From CAYJMQ01 sp964371555 (GTDB taxonomy: Bacteria; Bdellovibrionota; JACOXK01; 2-02-FULL-40-11), in assembly GCA_964371555.1 (NCBI GenBank), contig CAYJMQ010000001.1, forward strand, positions 1 through 64,000: a DNA stretch of 64,000 nucleotides, read 5' to 3'. A model generated the notes under the pieces. It made no database searches. It saw only the letters and a program-made list of their open reading frames with translations, and was not told the DNA's origin. This document shows, piece by piece, positions 9,031 through 16,718 of this stretch. Made by a program: the position numbers and the translations under genes. Within the stretch, counting starts at the first letter, position 1. Each line of letters starts with the position of its first letter.

Positions 9031-9593
9031 GGATTACAGGGGGGGAATTCTGCGGCAGGTCTCTTTATGCCCCGCGAACGCTTCGTGTTCGCCCTGCCTC
9101 TGACCGGTTTCGGGTCAATATCTTTAATATTCTCGGCAATAGTTGCGAAGGAATGGCTGTGCTTGACCTTTTTGCGGGGGTGGGGACGCTCGGGCTTGAG
9201 GCTTTGAGTCGGGGCGCGGAATCGGTGACTTTTGTCGACCACTTTCATCAGTCGCTGGCATTTTTAAAAAAAAATGTCAGCTTTTGCAAAGAGCGTGTCA
9301 AAATTTTTCCAACGGATTTTCGCGCGGCTTTGAAGGCTTTATCTCATAAGAAATTTGCGTTTGATCTTATTTTTATAGATCCTCCTTATGAGCACGATTT
9401 TGTGTCTGCATCCTTAAAGTTGCTGGATAATTCTTTGTTATTAAAAGAGAGCGGAATGATCATTGTTCAGCATAGTCGCCATGAATTGATTCCAGATGAT
9501 TTGAAACGGCTCTCGGTAGTTGACACAAGGAAATATGGGGATACGGTTATTAGTTTTTGCCGAACACATGAAAGCGGCACGCATTTACAATGA
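9027..9593 (+). CDS. rsmD: 16S rRNA (guanine966-N2)-methyltransferase RsmD
   Basis: 188 aa. It methylates G966 of 16S rRNA in the 30S subunit, using SAM. The N-terminus M-R-I-T-G-G-E-F-C-G-R and the R-P-A-S-D-R-F-R stretch match the RsmD signature. Motif I is LDLFAGVGTLGLEALSRGA (about residues 46-64) and the catalytic motif IV is I-F-I-D-P-P-Y-E. It overlaps the aldolase stop by 4 nt and the coaD start by 4 nt (ATGA). rsmD-coaD adjacency is common in bacteria and supports both calls. Confidence 0.95.
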   Translation: MRITGGEFCGRSLYAPRTLRVRPASDRFRVNIFNILGNSCEGMAVLDLFAGVGTLGLEALSRGAESVTFVDHFHQSLAFLKKNVSFCKERVKIFPTDFRAALKALSHKKFAFDLIFIDPPYEHDFVSASLKLLDNSLLLKESGMIIVQHSRHELIPDDLKRLSVVDTRKYGDTVISFCRTHESGTHLQ

Positions 9594-10075
9594 AAAAAAG
9601 AACTGCCATTTATCCCGGTTCCTTTGATCCAGTCACTTACGGGCATGTCGATATTGTCTCACGGGGGCTTCGCCTCTTTGATGAAATCGTTGTTTTGATT
9701 GCTGAGAGTCCGGAAAAGAAGGGGCTCTTTTCGGTTTCAGAAAAAAAGGAGATGCTCTCTGAAGTTTTTAAATATGAGAAGCGTGTGCGCATCGATCATT
9801 GGGAGGGGCTTCTCATGGCATACGCGAAAAAAAATGCCGCAGACGCGATTTTGCGGGGTCTTCGGGCAGTCTCTGATTTTGAATATGAATTCCAGATGGC
9901 TTCGATGAATAAAAGACTCTGTCCCGAAATTGACACGATCTTTATGATGACGTCTGAAAACTATTCGTTTGTAAGTTCGCATCTCGTAAGAGAAGTTGCA
10001 AGCCTCGGTGGCGATCTCAAAGACATTGTTCCTGCCGAAGTGGAAAAACGTCTGAATAGGAAGTTTGGCAAATGA
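9590..10075 (+). CDS. coaD: Phosphopantetheine adenylyltransferase
   Basis: 161 aa, full length. It transfers AMP from ATP to 4'-phosphopantetheine, the penultimate step of coenzyme A synthesis. Seen: the nucleotidyltransferase motif Y-P-G-S-F-D-P-V-T-Y-G-H (residues 8-19, the T/HxGH box), L-R-G-L-R near residue 85, and the C-terminal S-S-H-L-V-R-E-V block. Translationally coupled by ATGA overlaps to rsmD upstream and to the aminotransferase downstream. Confidence 0.97.
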   Translation: MKKRTAIYPGSFDPVTYGHVDIVSRGLRLFDEIVVLIAESPEKKGLFSVSEKKEMLSEVFKYEKRVRIDHWEGLLMAYAKKNAADAILRGLRAVSDFEYEFQMASMNKRLCPEIDTIFMMTSENYSFVSSHLVREVASLGGDLKDIVPAEVEKRLNRKFGK

Positions 10076-11272
10076 TCGTATCGCGGCGGGTTCGCCATGT
10101 TCCCCCCTCCTCAACGCTGCTTCTTGCCGAAAAAGCAAAACAGCTCAAAGCCCAGGGAATCGATATTATCTCGCTTACCATCGGGGAGCCCGATTTTGAT
10201 ACCCCTGCCCACATTAAGCGGGCAGCGGTTGAAGCCTTAGAACAGGGCTTTACGAAGTACACAAATCCTTCAGGCATTGCGGATCTCAGGAAAGCGGTAA
10301 CAAATAAGATTTTTGAAGACCTTGGGCTTACATACGATTGGCAGAATACGATTATTACGAATGGCTCCAAGCAGGGGATCTATAATTTTTTCCAGGCGGC
10401 CTTGAATCCGGGGGATGAGGTGATTGTTCCATCCCCTTATTGGGTTTCGTATCCGCCGATGATCCAGCTTGCTCAAGGGATTCCCAAAATTGTTCAGACG
10501 ACACAAGAGGAAGGATTTAAGCTCGATTCCAAAAAGCTTAAAAAAGCGATCACCCAAAAAACAAAAGCGGTCATCATCAATTCCCCCTCAAATCCGACGG
10601 GGGCTGTTTATAGGAGGGAAGAGCTTGAAGATCTTGCCTCCGTTTTAGAGGGGAAACCGATTTGGATTGTGAGCGATGATGCCTATTCAAAAATTATCTT
10701 TGATGGTCTGAAATTTGTGTCGATGGCGGGGCTTTCAAAAAAACTATTTTCAAAAACGGTCATTTTTAATACCTGTTCCAAAACGTACGCAATGACCGGT
10801 TGGCGGATTGGGTTTGTGACAGGGGCAGATCCTAGGTTTATGAGAGCCATTGGGGTTATCCAGAGCCAGTCNNNNNNNNNNCGCAAACGCGATGGCGCAG
10901 AAAGCCGCTATCGCGGCATTGACGACGTTTCAGGATGGGGTTCTTGCGATGGTCAAAGAATTTGACCGGCGGCGTCAGGTCGGTTTGGAGGGTTTTTCTC
11001 TTATGAAAGAGGCCAACTGTTTCCGGCCCGAGGGGGCCTTTTATTTCTTTGCCGATTTTTCAAACTATTACCGTCGATCTTATAAAGGGAACCGAATCAA
11101 AAATTCAGAGGATTTATGCGCCTTTCTCCTGGAAGAAGGCCGTGTGGCTGTCATTCCCGGGAAGGAATTTGGATCTGACAAGCACTTAAGATTTTCATTT
11201 GCGACCTCCGAAGAGAACATTCGCCAGGCGATGATCCGCGTTCAGGAGACACTGGAAAAACTAAAAAAGTAA
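10072..11272 (+). CDS. Class I/II aminotransferase (aspartate aminotransferase type), split by an assembly gap
   Basis: PLP-dependent transaminase, probably aspartate/2-oxoglutarate. Seen: S-L-T-I-G-E-P-D-F-D-T-P near residue 35, N-S-P-S-N-P-T-G (substrate and PLP binding), S-D-D-A-Y, and C-S-K-T-Y-A-M-T-G-W-R-I-G with the Schiff-base Lys. The sequence breaks at ten N (10872-10881), just after I-Q-S-Q, and resumes with A-N-A-M-A-Q-K in another frame. The frame shift comes from the placeholder length: a true gap of 9 nt (or any multiple of 3) restores one frame, and the family pattern Q-S-x-T-S-N fits exactly. So the gene is probably intact, about 400 aa. It overlaps coaD by 4 nt. Confidence 0.9.
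10872..10881. other. Assembly gap (10 N)
   Basis: Ten unknown bases inside the aminotransferase gene. The frames on the two sides agree only if the real missing length is a multiple of three; 9 nt is favoured because it would encode the expected S-T-S-N before A-N-A-M-A-Q. Confidence 0.95.
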
Positions 11273-11279
11273 TCCAGTC

Positions 11280-11308
11280 GACACGCCATTTCGAAGAAAT
11301 GGTGTGTC
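11280..11308. repeat. Palindromic hairpin element, copy 1 (13-bp stem)
   Basis: An inverted repeat with arms 11280-11292 and 11296-11308 around a GAA loop; the core is CCATTTC-GAA-GAAATGG with one G.U pair in the outer stem. It sits in the convergent gap between the aminotransferase (+) and a small exported-protein gene (-). A second element with the same core and loop but compensated outer-stem changes lies at 52396-52424, also in a convergent gap. No T-tract follows directly, so it may be a bidirectional terminator or an mRNA-stabilising repeat. Confidence 0.75.
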
Positions 11309-11318
11309 AGCTTCATCT

Positions 11319-11600
11319 TCACTCCCCCGGTGTTACTTTCTGGATTTCTTTCAGGTTCAAATAGGTATCTTCTATCGTTTTTTCGGAGGCAGGGGTCGGT
11401 CCGCAAATGACATCTCTCAACAGCCCTTGCACCGCGTGAATATCATCTGTTAAGCGCTCTATCGCATAACTTGAAGGGGGGGGGATAGGGGGGACAGGAT
11501 TTGCCGGCGCCCGGTTCATTTTGGCGATGGCTCGCTCCGTAAAAATAAAGAATAAAAATGAAAAAACAAACAGAAATATTTTTTTATTGAGGTCAGTCAT
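11319..11600 (-). CDS. Small exported protein, unknown function
   Basis: 93 aa. The ATG is preceded by GAGGGG two bases upstream. The N-terminus (M-T-D-L-N-K-K followed by a Phe/Leu-rich core and T-E-R-A-I-A-K) is a signal peptide, probably cut after A-I-A. The mature part is a Pro-rich linker and a short helical region with one Cys. No family recognised. It converges on the aminotransferase gene. Confidence 0.6.
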   Translation of the reverse strand: MTDLNKKIFLFVFSFLFFIFTERAIAKMNRAPANPVPPIPPPSSYAIERLTDDIHAVQGLLRDVICGPTPASEKTIEDTYLNLKEIQKVTPGE

Positions 11601-11893
11601 ATCCCCTCATTAAAATTTCATTAAAAATCGAAATCCCCCTTTTAAAGATTTCAAAAAGAACGAACGATACCTACCCATATTCAGGTGCAATCACGATGCC
11701 AGGGGAGGTGTTCAAAAATTGAGCTGAGAAATCAAAAGGATAGAAAAAAACTTACAGATTTTGTCACTTTTGATGCTCTGTAAAAGGTGACCAGGTTATA
11801 AAGCACATATTTAATAAGTCATTGAAATTTAACAGCTTTCCAGATCTGTCATTTTTAATACACACTGATTAATTTTTTTGCGCTTTGGCGCTT
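11601..11893. other. Non-coding AT-rich region
   Basis: About 290 bp without a supportable gene on either strand. An imperfect inverted repeat (GTCACTTTT ... AAAAGGTGAC, about 11764-11793) and a small GCGC hairpin just below the endonuclease IV remnant are visible. No clear terminator. Confidence 0.4.
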
Positions 11894-12031
11894 TCAGGAG
11901 TGTCGCATAAAACTTCGAAGCAGTTTTAGGGCTTGCTGATCCTCGAGGCACTCTTCCCCTTTGGGGGTTTCAAGAACCATCGGAATATTTTCAAACCGTC
12001 TGTCATTCATCAATAATTGATATGTGAGCGC
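11894..12031 (-). pseudogene. nfo: Remnant of deoxyribonuclease IV (endonuclease IV), C-terminal ~45 codons
   Basis: Read on the minus strand, the frame ending at the TGA 11894-11896 gives L-L-M-N-D-R-R-F-E-N-I-P-M-V-L-E-T-P-K-G, the C-terminal block of Nfo-type AP endonucleases (family pattern x-N-D-x-R-F-x-x-I-P-x-x-L-E-T-P), then a normal C-terminal helix (A-L-K-L-L-R-S-F-M). A TAG at 12032-12034 interrupts the frame, and sequence upstream belongs to the TVP38 locus. The TIM-barrel and most metal ligands are absent, so this is a decayed fragment, probably truncated by rearrangement. Confidence 0.72.
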
Positions 12032-12048
12032 CTAGCCGCATGGTCTTT

Positions 12049-12084
12049 CCATGAATGTGGCCATGAATGTGGCCATGAATGGGG
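12049..12084. repeat. Three tandem 12-bp repeats
   Basis: The unit CCATGAATGTGG occurs three times in direct succession (third copy ends GGGG). It lies between the nfo remnant and the TVP38 gene and would make an artificial extended N-terminus if an upstream ATG were chosen for that gene. Confidence 0.8.
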
Positions 12085-12117
12085 TGATTTTTCTTTTCAT
12101 TTTGTTTCCTCTATCTC

Positions 12118-12123
12118 TATAAT
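12118..12123 (+). promoter_or_regulatory. Putative -10 box giving a nearly leaderless transcript
   Basis: A perfect TATAAT lies 7 nt upstream of the ATG at 12131. No good -35 is visible at 16-18 bp. If used, transcription would start at or next to the ATG, which fits the lack of a Shine-Dalgarno. Confidence 0.4.
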
Positions 12124-12130
12124 ACAAACC

Positions 12131-12829
12131 ATGCGTTCAAAAAACATAAAAATAGGGTGGGGATTATTCTTTTTTATTCTCATTCTTGCCATCTATTTTT
12201 TTACGCCGGCCAAGAATTATTTTTCGCGTGAGAATTTCGATGTTTTAAGAAAAATGGTTGAGGATCAGGGGGCTTATGCCCCCCTGGTCTTTATTGGCCT
12301 TTATGTGGCTGTCGCCATTCTTTGCCTGCCGGGATCGATCCTCACCATTCTTTCCGGCCTTATTTTTGGTGTCTGGGAAGGGACTCTTTATGTGGTCATC
12401 GGGGCGAATTTGGGCGCGTTTGCAACCTTTCTGATTGCGAGGCGCGTCGGGAGACACACCATTGAAAGATTTTTGCAGGGGCGCCGCCCGCAGGGCCGGC
12501 TGCTAAAACTCGATCGAAAGATTGAGGCAGGGGGATTCACTGTGGTTTTATGGCTGAGACTGATTCCTGTGATTCCCTATAATCTTTTGAACTACGCGAT
12601 CGGTCTTACCAAAGTTCGTCTCAAAGATTGTCTATTGGGAAATCTCTTGGGGATGCTCCCCGGTATTTTTGTTTATGTCAGTCTTGGCAATGCGGCGTCC
12701 CAGCTTTCTCTGACCGATCCCCGGGTTTGGACAAAGATCGAGGTGTGGGGTCCCTTTGTGCTTGTTATTCTGCTTTCGCTGATTCCCAGGATCATAAAAA
12801 TATGGAGGAAAGATGCGCCAAAATTATGA
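12131..12829 (+). CDS. TVP38/TMEM64 (DedA-like, SNARE-associated) membrane protein
   Basis: 232 aa from the ATG at 12131. A longer reading from 12017 would translate the 12-bp repeats and is unlikely. It has an N-terminal membrane helix, then the VTT domain: P-G-S-I-L-T-I-L-S-G-L-I-F-G and N-L-G-A-F-A-T-F-L-I-A-R near residues 80-115, and R-L-I-P-V-I-P-Y-N-L-L-N-Y near residue 145. About five to six membrane segments. The family is linked to lipid scrambling or transport, but the substrate is unknown. It overlaps the next gene by 17 nt; TVP38 next to a mercuric-reductase-like flavoprotein is a recurring pairing. Confidence 0.88.
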   Translation: MRSKNIKIGWGLFFFILILAIYFFTPAKNYFSRENFDVLRKMVEDQGAYAPLVFIGLYVAVAILCLPGSILTILSGLIFGVWEGTLYVVIGANLGAFATFLIARRVGRHTIERFLQGRRPQGRLLKLDRKIEAGGFTVVLWLRLIPVIPYNLLNYAIGLTKVRLKDCLLGNLLGMLPGIFVYVSLGNAASQLSLTDPRVWTKIEVWGPFVLVILLSLIPRIIKIWRKDAPKL

Positions 12830-14240
12830 TCTGATTGTGATCGGAGGGGGATCCGCTGGATTGGTCTGCTCGGCAGGCGCTGCGGCGATCGGGGCGAAAG
12901 TGGCGCTGATTGAGAAGAAAAAACTGGGGGGCGATTGTCTCAATACCGGTTGTGTCCCTTCAAAAGCGCTTATTCGATCAGCCAAGGTTATCCATACGCT
13001 AAGATCAGCGGAACAATTTGGAATCCGGGAGTGTCAGTTTGAATTTGATTTTTCAGACATTATGCGGCGTGTTAAAAATGTGCAGGGGACGATTGAGCCG
13101 CACGATTCGCCTGAAAGATTTAAGGGGCTGGGGGTTGATGTCAAATTCGGAAACTATTCTTTCAAGAGCGCTCACGAACTGACAAATGGCGAGCATACCC
13201 TTTTTGGAAAACGAATTGTCATCGCAACAGGATCTTCTCCGGTTGTCCCTCCCGTCCCTGGCTGTGAAGAAGCGAAATGCCTGACGAGTGAAAATATTTG
13301 GGATATTCAATCGCTGCCAAAGCGATTTGTCATTATAGGCGGGGGTCCGATCGGTTCTGAACTGGCGCACGCTTTTTCAAGATTTGGCAGTAAAGTAACC
13401 CTGATCGATTTTGCCCCCGGAATTCTGATGCGTGAGGATCCCGACTTGAAAGCGGTGATTGAGTCCCAATTCCAAAAAGAGGGGATTCAGTGTCGTTTCA
13501 GCGCGAAGGTTCAGCGTATTTTGCATGCGGCGACGCATCATATTGTGTCGATAGAAACTTCGGGGAGGGAAGAAAATTTTGAGTGCGACGCGATTTTTTT
13601 AGCCGTTGGAAGAAAGGCGAATACAGGCGGACTTGGGCTTGAGAAAGTTGGGATTGAGATGAATGAGCGGGGCATTGTCATAAACGATTATGGTCAGACC
13701 TCTTTGAAGCATATCTATGCCTGTGGCGATGTGGCGGGCTCTTATCAGTTTACGCATTTTGCCGATTATCAGGCGAGAAGGGTTCTTCGAAACGCGCTTT
13801 TTCCCGGCAGGGCGAGGGTGGTCACTGATGTGGTCCCCTGGTGCACGTTTACCGATCCGGAACTTGCGCGTGTGGGGCTTTCAGAAACTGAAGCGAAGCA
13901 GAGAAAAATCGCGCATGATGTTTATAAGTACGAAATTTCCGAACTCGATCGGGCTGTTTGCGAGGGAGAAACCGCCGGGCTTGTAAAGGTGATTACAAAA
14001 AAATCTTCAGATAAAATTTTAGGGGCGGCCATTGTCGGGCCTCATGCGGGCGATCTGATTCAGGAACTTGTTTTGGCGCTTCAAAAAGGGATCGGACTAA
14101 AGACCCTTGCTTCGACGATGCATCCCTATCCGACGATGGCAGAGGTCTCAAAAAAGGTGAGCGAAGTCTGGCTGCGGAGCCTCTTAAAACCGTGGATGAT
14201 AAAAATCCTTCAGGTTTATTTTCGAATGTTATTTCGTTAA
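12813..14240 (+). CDS. FAD-dependent pyridine nucleotide-disulfide oxidoreductase (dihydrolipoamide dehydrogenase / mercuric reductase-like)
   Basis: 475 aa. It has an N-terminal FAD site G-G-G-S-A-G at about residue 11, a redox-active disulfide GGDCLNTGCVPSKAL near residue 40, a central NAD(P)H site G-G-G-P-I-G-S-E-L near residue 172, and a C-terminal dimerisation domain with the family His (M-H-P-Y-P-T). There is no N-terminal heavy-metal-binding domain and no C-terminal vicinal Cys pair, so it is unlikely to be a true MerA. It is coupled to the TVP38 gene. The C-terminus has a short hydrophobic tail (L-Q-V-Y-F-R-M-L-F-R) that might touch the membrane. The substrate is unknown. Confidence 0.88.
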   Translation: MRQNYDLIVIGGGSAGLVCSAGAAAIGAKVALIEKKKLGGDCLNTGCVPSKALIRSAKVIHTLRSAEQFGIRECQFEFDFSDIMRRVKNVQGTIEPHDSPERFKGLGVDVKFGNYSFKSAHELTNGEHTLFGKRIVIATGSSPVVPPVPGCEEAKCLTSENIWDIQSLPKRFVIIGGGPIGSELAHAFSRFGSKVTLIDFAPGILMREDPDLKAVIESQFQKEGIQCRFSAKVQRILHAATHHIVSIETSGREENFECDAIFLAVGRKANTGGLGLEKVGIEMNERGIVINDYGQTSLKHIYACGDVAGSYQFTHFADYQARRVLRNALFPGRARVVTDVVPWCTFTDPELARVGLSETEAKQRKIAHDVYKYEISELDRAVCEGETAGLVKVITKKSSDKILGAAIVGPHAGDLIQELVLALQKGIGLKTLASTMHPYPTMAEVSKKVSEVWLRSLLKPWMIKILQVYFRMLFR

Positions 14241-14653
14241 CCAAAGAATTTTTTATGTTCTATCAAAAGACAACGATCCATAACCACATCCATTCCATTG
14301 GATATCGCTTTTTGCGCGGCCTGCTCGTGTTCCAACCCGAGCTGCATCCAGACTGCTTTGGCCCCAATTTTAATCGCTTGGTCAACAATTTCCGGAATGA
14401 ATTCGACACGGCGGAAGATATCGACAATGTCAATCGGGAATGGGATTTCTGAAAGTGAGGTGTACGCTTTCTCCCCCAGTACTTCTTCTGTGTCCGGGCG
14501 GACGGGTACAATCTTATACCCTTTGGACTGCAGGTAGCTTGATACCTCATAGCTCGGTTTCGTGGGATCGGGAGAGAGACCCACAACGGCAATTGTTTTT
14601 GTTTGCTCAAGAAGCGCTTTGATTTGTGAGTCTTGGGTCAGTATGCTGGTCAT
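14237..14653 (-). CDS. CoA-binding domain protein (YccU-like)
   Basis: 138 aa from the ATG at 14653; an ATG 14 codons upstream is possible but adds unconserved residues. It is a single Rossmann domain like the CoA-binding half of succinyl-CoA ligase: V-V-G-L-S-P-D-P-T-K-P-S-Y near residue 23, V-P-V-R-P, and V-W-M-Q-L-G near residue 100. YccU-like proteins bind CoA; their role is unknown. Its stop overlaps the stop of the convergent oxidoreductase gene by 4 nt. Confidence 0.88.
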   Translation of the reverse strand: MTSILTQDSQIKALLEQTKTIAVVGLSPDPTKPSYEVSSYLQSKGYKIVPVRPDTEEVLGEKAYTSLSEIPFPIDIVDIFRRVEFIPEIVDQAIKIGAKAVWMQLGLEHEQAAQKAISNGMDVVMDRCLLIEHKKFFG

Positions 14654-14742
14654 GCGGTAGCTATAGATGCTTTTTAGGATCAAATGCAACTTCAAAATTT
14701 TTCATTTGATTATCGGGGTAAGTCATTGGGGGGCAAATTTTC

Positions 14743-14771
14743 TTGACAGGAAGGGGGGCAATTGTTACGGA
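14743..14771 (+). promoter_or_regulatory. Possible sigma-70 promoter for the HU gene
   Basis: A perfect -35 TTGACA lies at 14743-14748. The sequence 17 bp later (TACGGA) is only a weak -10. It lies 47-52 nt upstream of the HU start in an otherwise gene-free gap. Confidence 0.35.
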
Positions 14772-14795
14772 AAATTTTGAGATATCTATTTTTTT

Positions 14796-15068
14796 ATGAA
14801 TAAAATCGAACTGATTTCGAAAATTGCCCGGGAAAATGGAGTGAGCCAGGTTGAAGCGGAAAAGATGATGGTGAGCATCACCGATATCATTACAAACTCT
14901 CTTAAAAAGGGGGAAAAAGTGGTCTGGACCGGTTTTGGCACTTTTTTGGTGAGCCGAAGGGGCGAACGGAATGGCCGAAATCCCCATACCGGTGAGACAA
15001 TTCGCATTCCTGCCTCCTGTGTCCCCTGGTTTCGGGCAGGGAAAGAGTTTAAAAAGATTGTCAGTTGA
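14796..15068 (+). CDS. HU/IHF family DNA-binding protein
   Basis: 90 aa, standard size for a histone-like protein that dimerises, bends DNA and shapes the nucleoid. It begins M-N-K-I-E-L-I-S-K-I-A and has the conserved G-F-G-T-F core and the arm signature G-R-N-P-H-T-G-E-T-I-R-I-P-A near residue 67. The proline in N-P is the intercalating residue. An upstream gap with TTGACA suggests its own promoter. The next ORF starts at or near its end. Confidence 0.95.
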   Translation: MNKIELISKIARENGVSQVEAEKMMVSITDIITNSLKKGEKVVWTGFGTFLVSRRGERNGRNPHTGETIRIPASCVPWFRAGKEFKKIVS

Positions 15069-15831
15069 CCTTGAAGCTCTCTACCGAAAGTACAATCGCA
15101 GAGAATTCGTCCATCCCGATCCCCTCGAATTTCTCTATGCCTTTTCTGATCTTTATGACCGTGAAATTGTGGGTCTGATTGTTTCTACGCTGGCCTATGG
15201 GCGTGTGGAACAGATTTTAAAGAGCTGTCGGGCAGTTCTTAAGGAACTTGGATGCTCTCCGCGTCGCACGCTTGAGCAATTTTCATCTGTGAAAATTCAA
15301 AAAATGACAAAATCTTTTCGGCATCGATTTACAACCGGTGATGATCTATCAGCGCTTCTTCTCGGAATTAAATCAGCTATTTCCAAATATGGTTCGCTTT
15401 ATGAGTGTTTTTTGGACGGCTACCGCCGTCATCATTCTAATCTTCTTTTGTCATTGATCTCATTTCAGAAAGAAATAACTGGCTCTTATAGGCATTGCGG
15501 GGTTCGGCTTTTGCCGAGCCCCGCAAAACTGAGCGCCTGCAAACGGCTCCATCTTTTTTTGCGATGGATGGTTCGAAAGGACGCGGTTGATCCGGGCGGT
15601 TGGGATGAAATTCCCCCCTCGAAGCTTCTCATCCCTCTGGATGTTCATATGCACCGGATTTCTCTTCATCTTGGCTTCACGAACCGCAAATCGGCCGATT
15701 TAGAGACTGTTCTAGAAGTTACGAAAGCATTTTCCGAGATTTCTCCAGACGATCCTGTGAAGTATGATTTTGTACTGACGAGATTCGGCATTAGAAAAGA
15801 TTTTAAAGTTGCATCTATTTTTGAAAAATGA
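15058..15831 (+). CDS. TIGR02757 (DUF2400) family protein
   Basis: About 257 aa from a TTG at 15058. The frame is open further upstream to an ATG at 14971, but that stretch is the HU gene read in another frame. Conserved blocks: an N-terminal L-Y-x-K-Y-N-R-R-E-F, H-P-D-P-L-E-F, a middle R-L-H-L-F-L-R-W-M-V-R-K-D-like block, and P-L-D-V-H-M-H-R-I-S near the end, as in TIGR02757 proteins. The family is widespread but uncharacterised; the helix-rich C-terminal half resembles helix-hairpin-helix DNA glycosylases, which is a fold-level inference only. Confidence 0.82.
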   Translation: MSVDLEALYRKYNRREFVHPDPLEFLYAFSDLYDREIVGLIVSTLAYGRVEQILKSCRAVLKELGCSPRRTLEQFSSVKIQKMTKSFRHRFTTGDDLSALLLGIKSAISKYGSLYECFLDGYRRHHSNLLLSLISFQKEITGSYRHCGVRLLPSPAKLSACKRLHLFLRWMVRKDAVDPGGWDEIPPSKLLIPLDVHMHRISLHLGFTNRKSADLETVLEVTKAFSEISPDDPVKYDFVLTRFGIRKDFKVASIFEK

Positions 15832-15833
15832 TG

Positions 15834-16508
15834 CTAAAAATCATATCTCAATCCGAGACTGACATTATTGATTTGCAATTCCATATCGTAGGCTAGCCCA
15901 ACTGCATCCTCTAACTTCAGATCGGAAGAATTGAAATATCGATAGTCCAACAAAATCGTTAATGGCTGAAATATGTTATAGCCGATACCAGCGCCTATTT
16001 GATAGGCAAAAACATGATCATGGTCATCTGTGGCTACGATTTGGAGATTGGGAACGTTTTTGCCATCGTTTGAGACTGTTGCGCTTCCGATCCCTCCGCC
16101 GGCATATGGTTTTAAATCTCCGCCGAGATCAAAGTCGTAGAAGATATTGGCCATAAAACTCAGCGCCGAAATGTGACCGTCCACCTCAGCGTGTTTGCCA
16201 TTGAGAAACCCAATATTGCCATCATTAATGATCTCGACCTCATTGTGATCGGCTTTGCGATAGGATATTTCGCCTTCCGTCCGTATGCCGATTTCAAATC
16301 CGTATCCCGCGGATGCAGCAACGATATATCCAAGATCGAAGCTGGACTTTGCCTTGGATCCATCTCCGCTTGTGTCCGTGATTGTGGACTCATTCACAGC
16401 GCTGGCTCCGCCCAGACCGCTCATATACAAACCTTTTGCATTGCTGGTATTAGAGGTCAAAAGTCCTATGACAATGGCAATCAAAAATATTATAAATTGT
16501 TTTTTCAT
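15834..16508 (-). CDS. Outer-membrane beta-barrel protein
   Basis: 224 aa from the ATG at 16508, placed 10 nt after GGGAGAAAG; an ATG six codons upstream is the alternative. It has a signal peptide (M-K-K-Q-F-I-I-F-L ... S-N-A-K), alternating hydrophobic strands, Gly/aromatic-rich turns (Y-A-G-G-G-I-G-S-A) and a C-terminal L-R-Y-D-F*. The terminal Phe is the usual BAM recognition residue. It resembles the OmpA/OmpW-like porin-family beta-barrels (8 strands likely). It converges on the TIGR02757 gene two bases away. Confidence 0.85.
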   Translation of the reverse strand: MKKQFIIFLIAIVIGLLTSNTSNAKGLYMSGLGGASAVNESTITDTSGDGSKAKSSFDLGYIVAASAGYGFEIGIRTEGEISYRKADHNEVEIINDGNIGFLNGKHAEVDGHISALSFMANIFYDFDLGGDLKPYAGGGIGSATVSNDGKNVPNLQIVATDDHDHVFAYQIGAGIGYNIFQPLTILLDYRYFNSSDLKLEDAVGLAYDMELQINNVSLGLRYDF

Positions 16509-16664
16509 CTTGCTTCTTTCTCCCATGAATTAATGCCGTCCTTTTGCTTTCCTGCGTTTAATTTCAACCAGAAGCTTGTCATAGATGATCACCGTGTGTC
16601 AATACAAATGACCTTGAAATCACTAGGGACTTGGTGATAAATTTTCTCTCTTGACCCTTTACAG

Positions 16665-16718
16665 ATGGTTGATCAGGCATTAGGAACGATGGAATTTGGG
16701 CGGGTGATTAAAAAATGA
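16665..16718 (+). pseudogene. 5'-truncated copy of the small cassette ORF (last ~16 codons)
   Basis: The frame ATG-GTT then D-Q-A-L-G-T-M-E-F-G-R-V-I-K-K-stop repeats the C-terminus of the 75-aa ORF at 17560-17787. Its TGA overlaps the ATG of the next gene exactly as in the downstream copy. It marks the left edge of the tandem duplication. Confidence 0.8.

Noticed and set aside
12017..12130. Extended N-terminus of the TVP38 protein
   Set aside because: It would translate 12-bp repeats (H-E-C-G repeats) and part of the nfo remnant; the ATG at 12131 fits the family.
14971..15057. Extended N-terminus of the TIGR02757 gene from the ATG at 14971
   Set aside because: The stretch is the HU gene read in another frame; a TTG at 15058 gives a family-like length.
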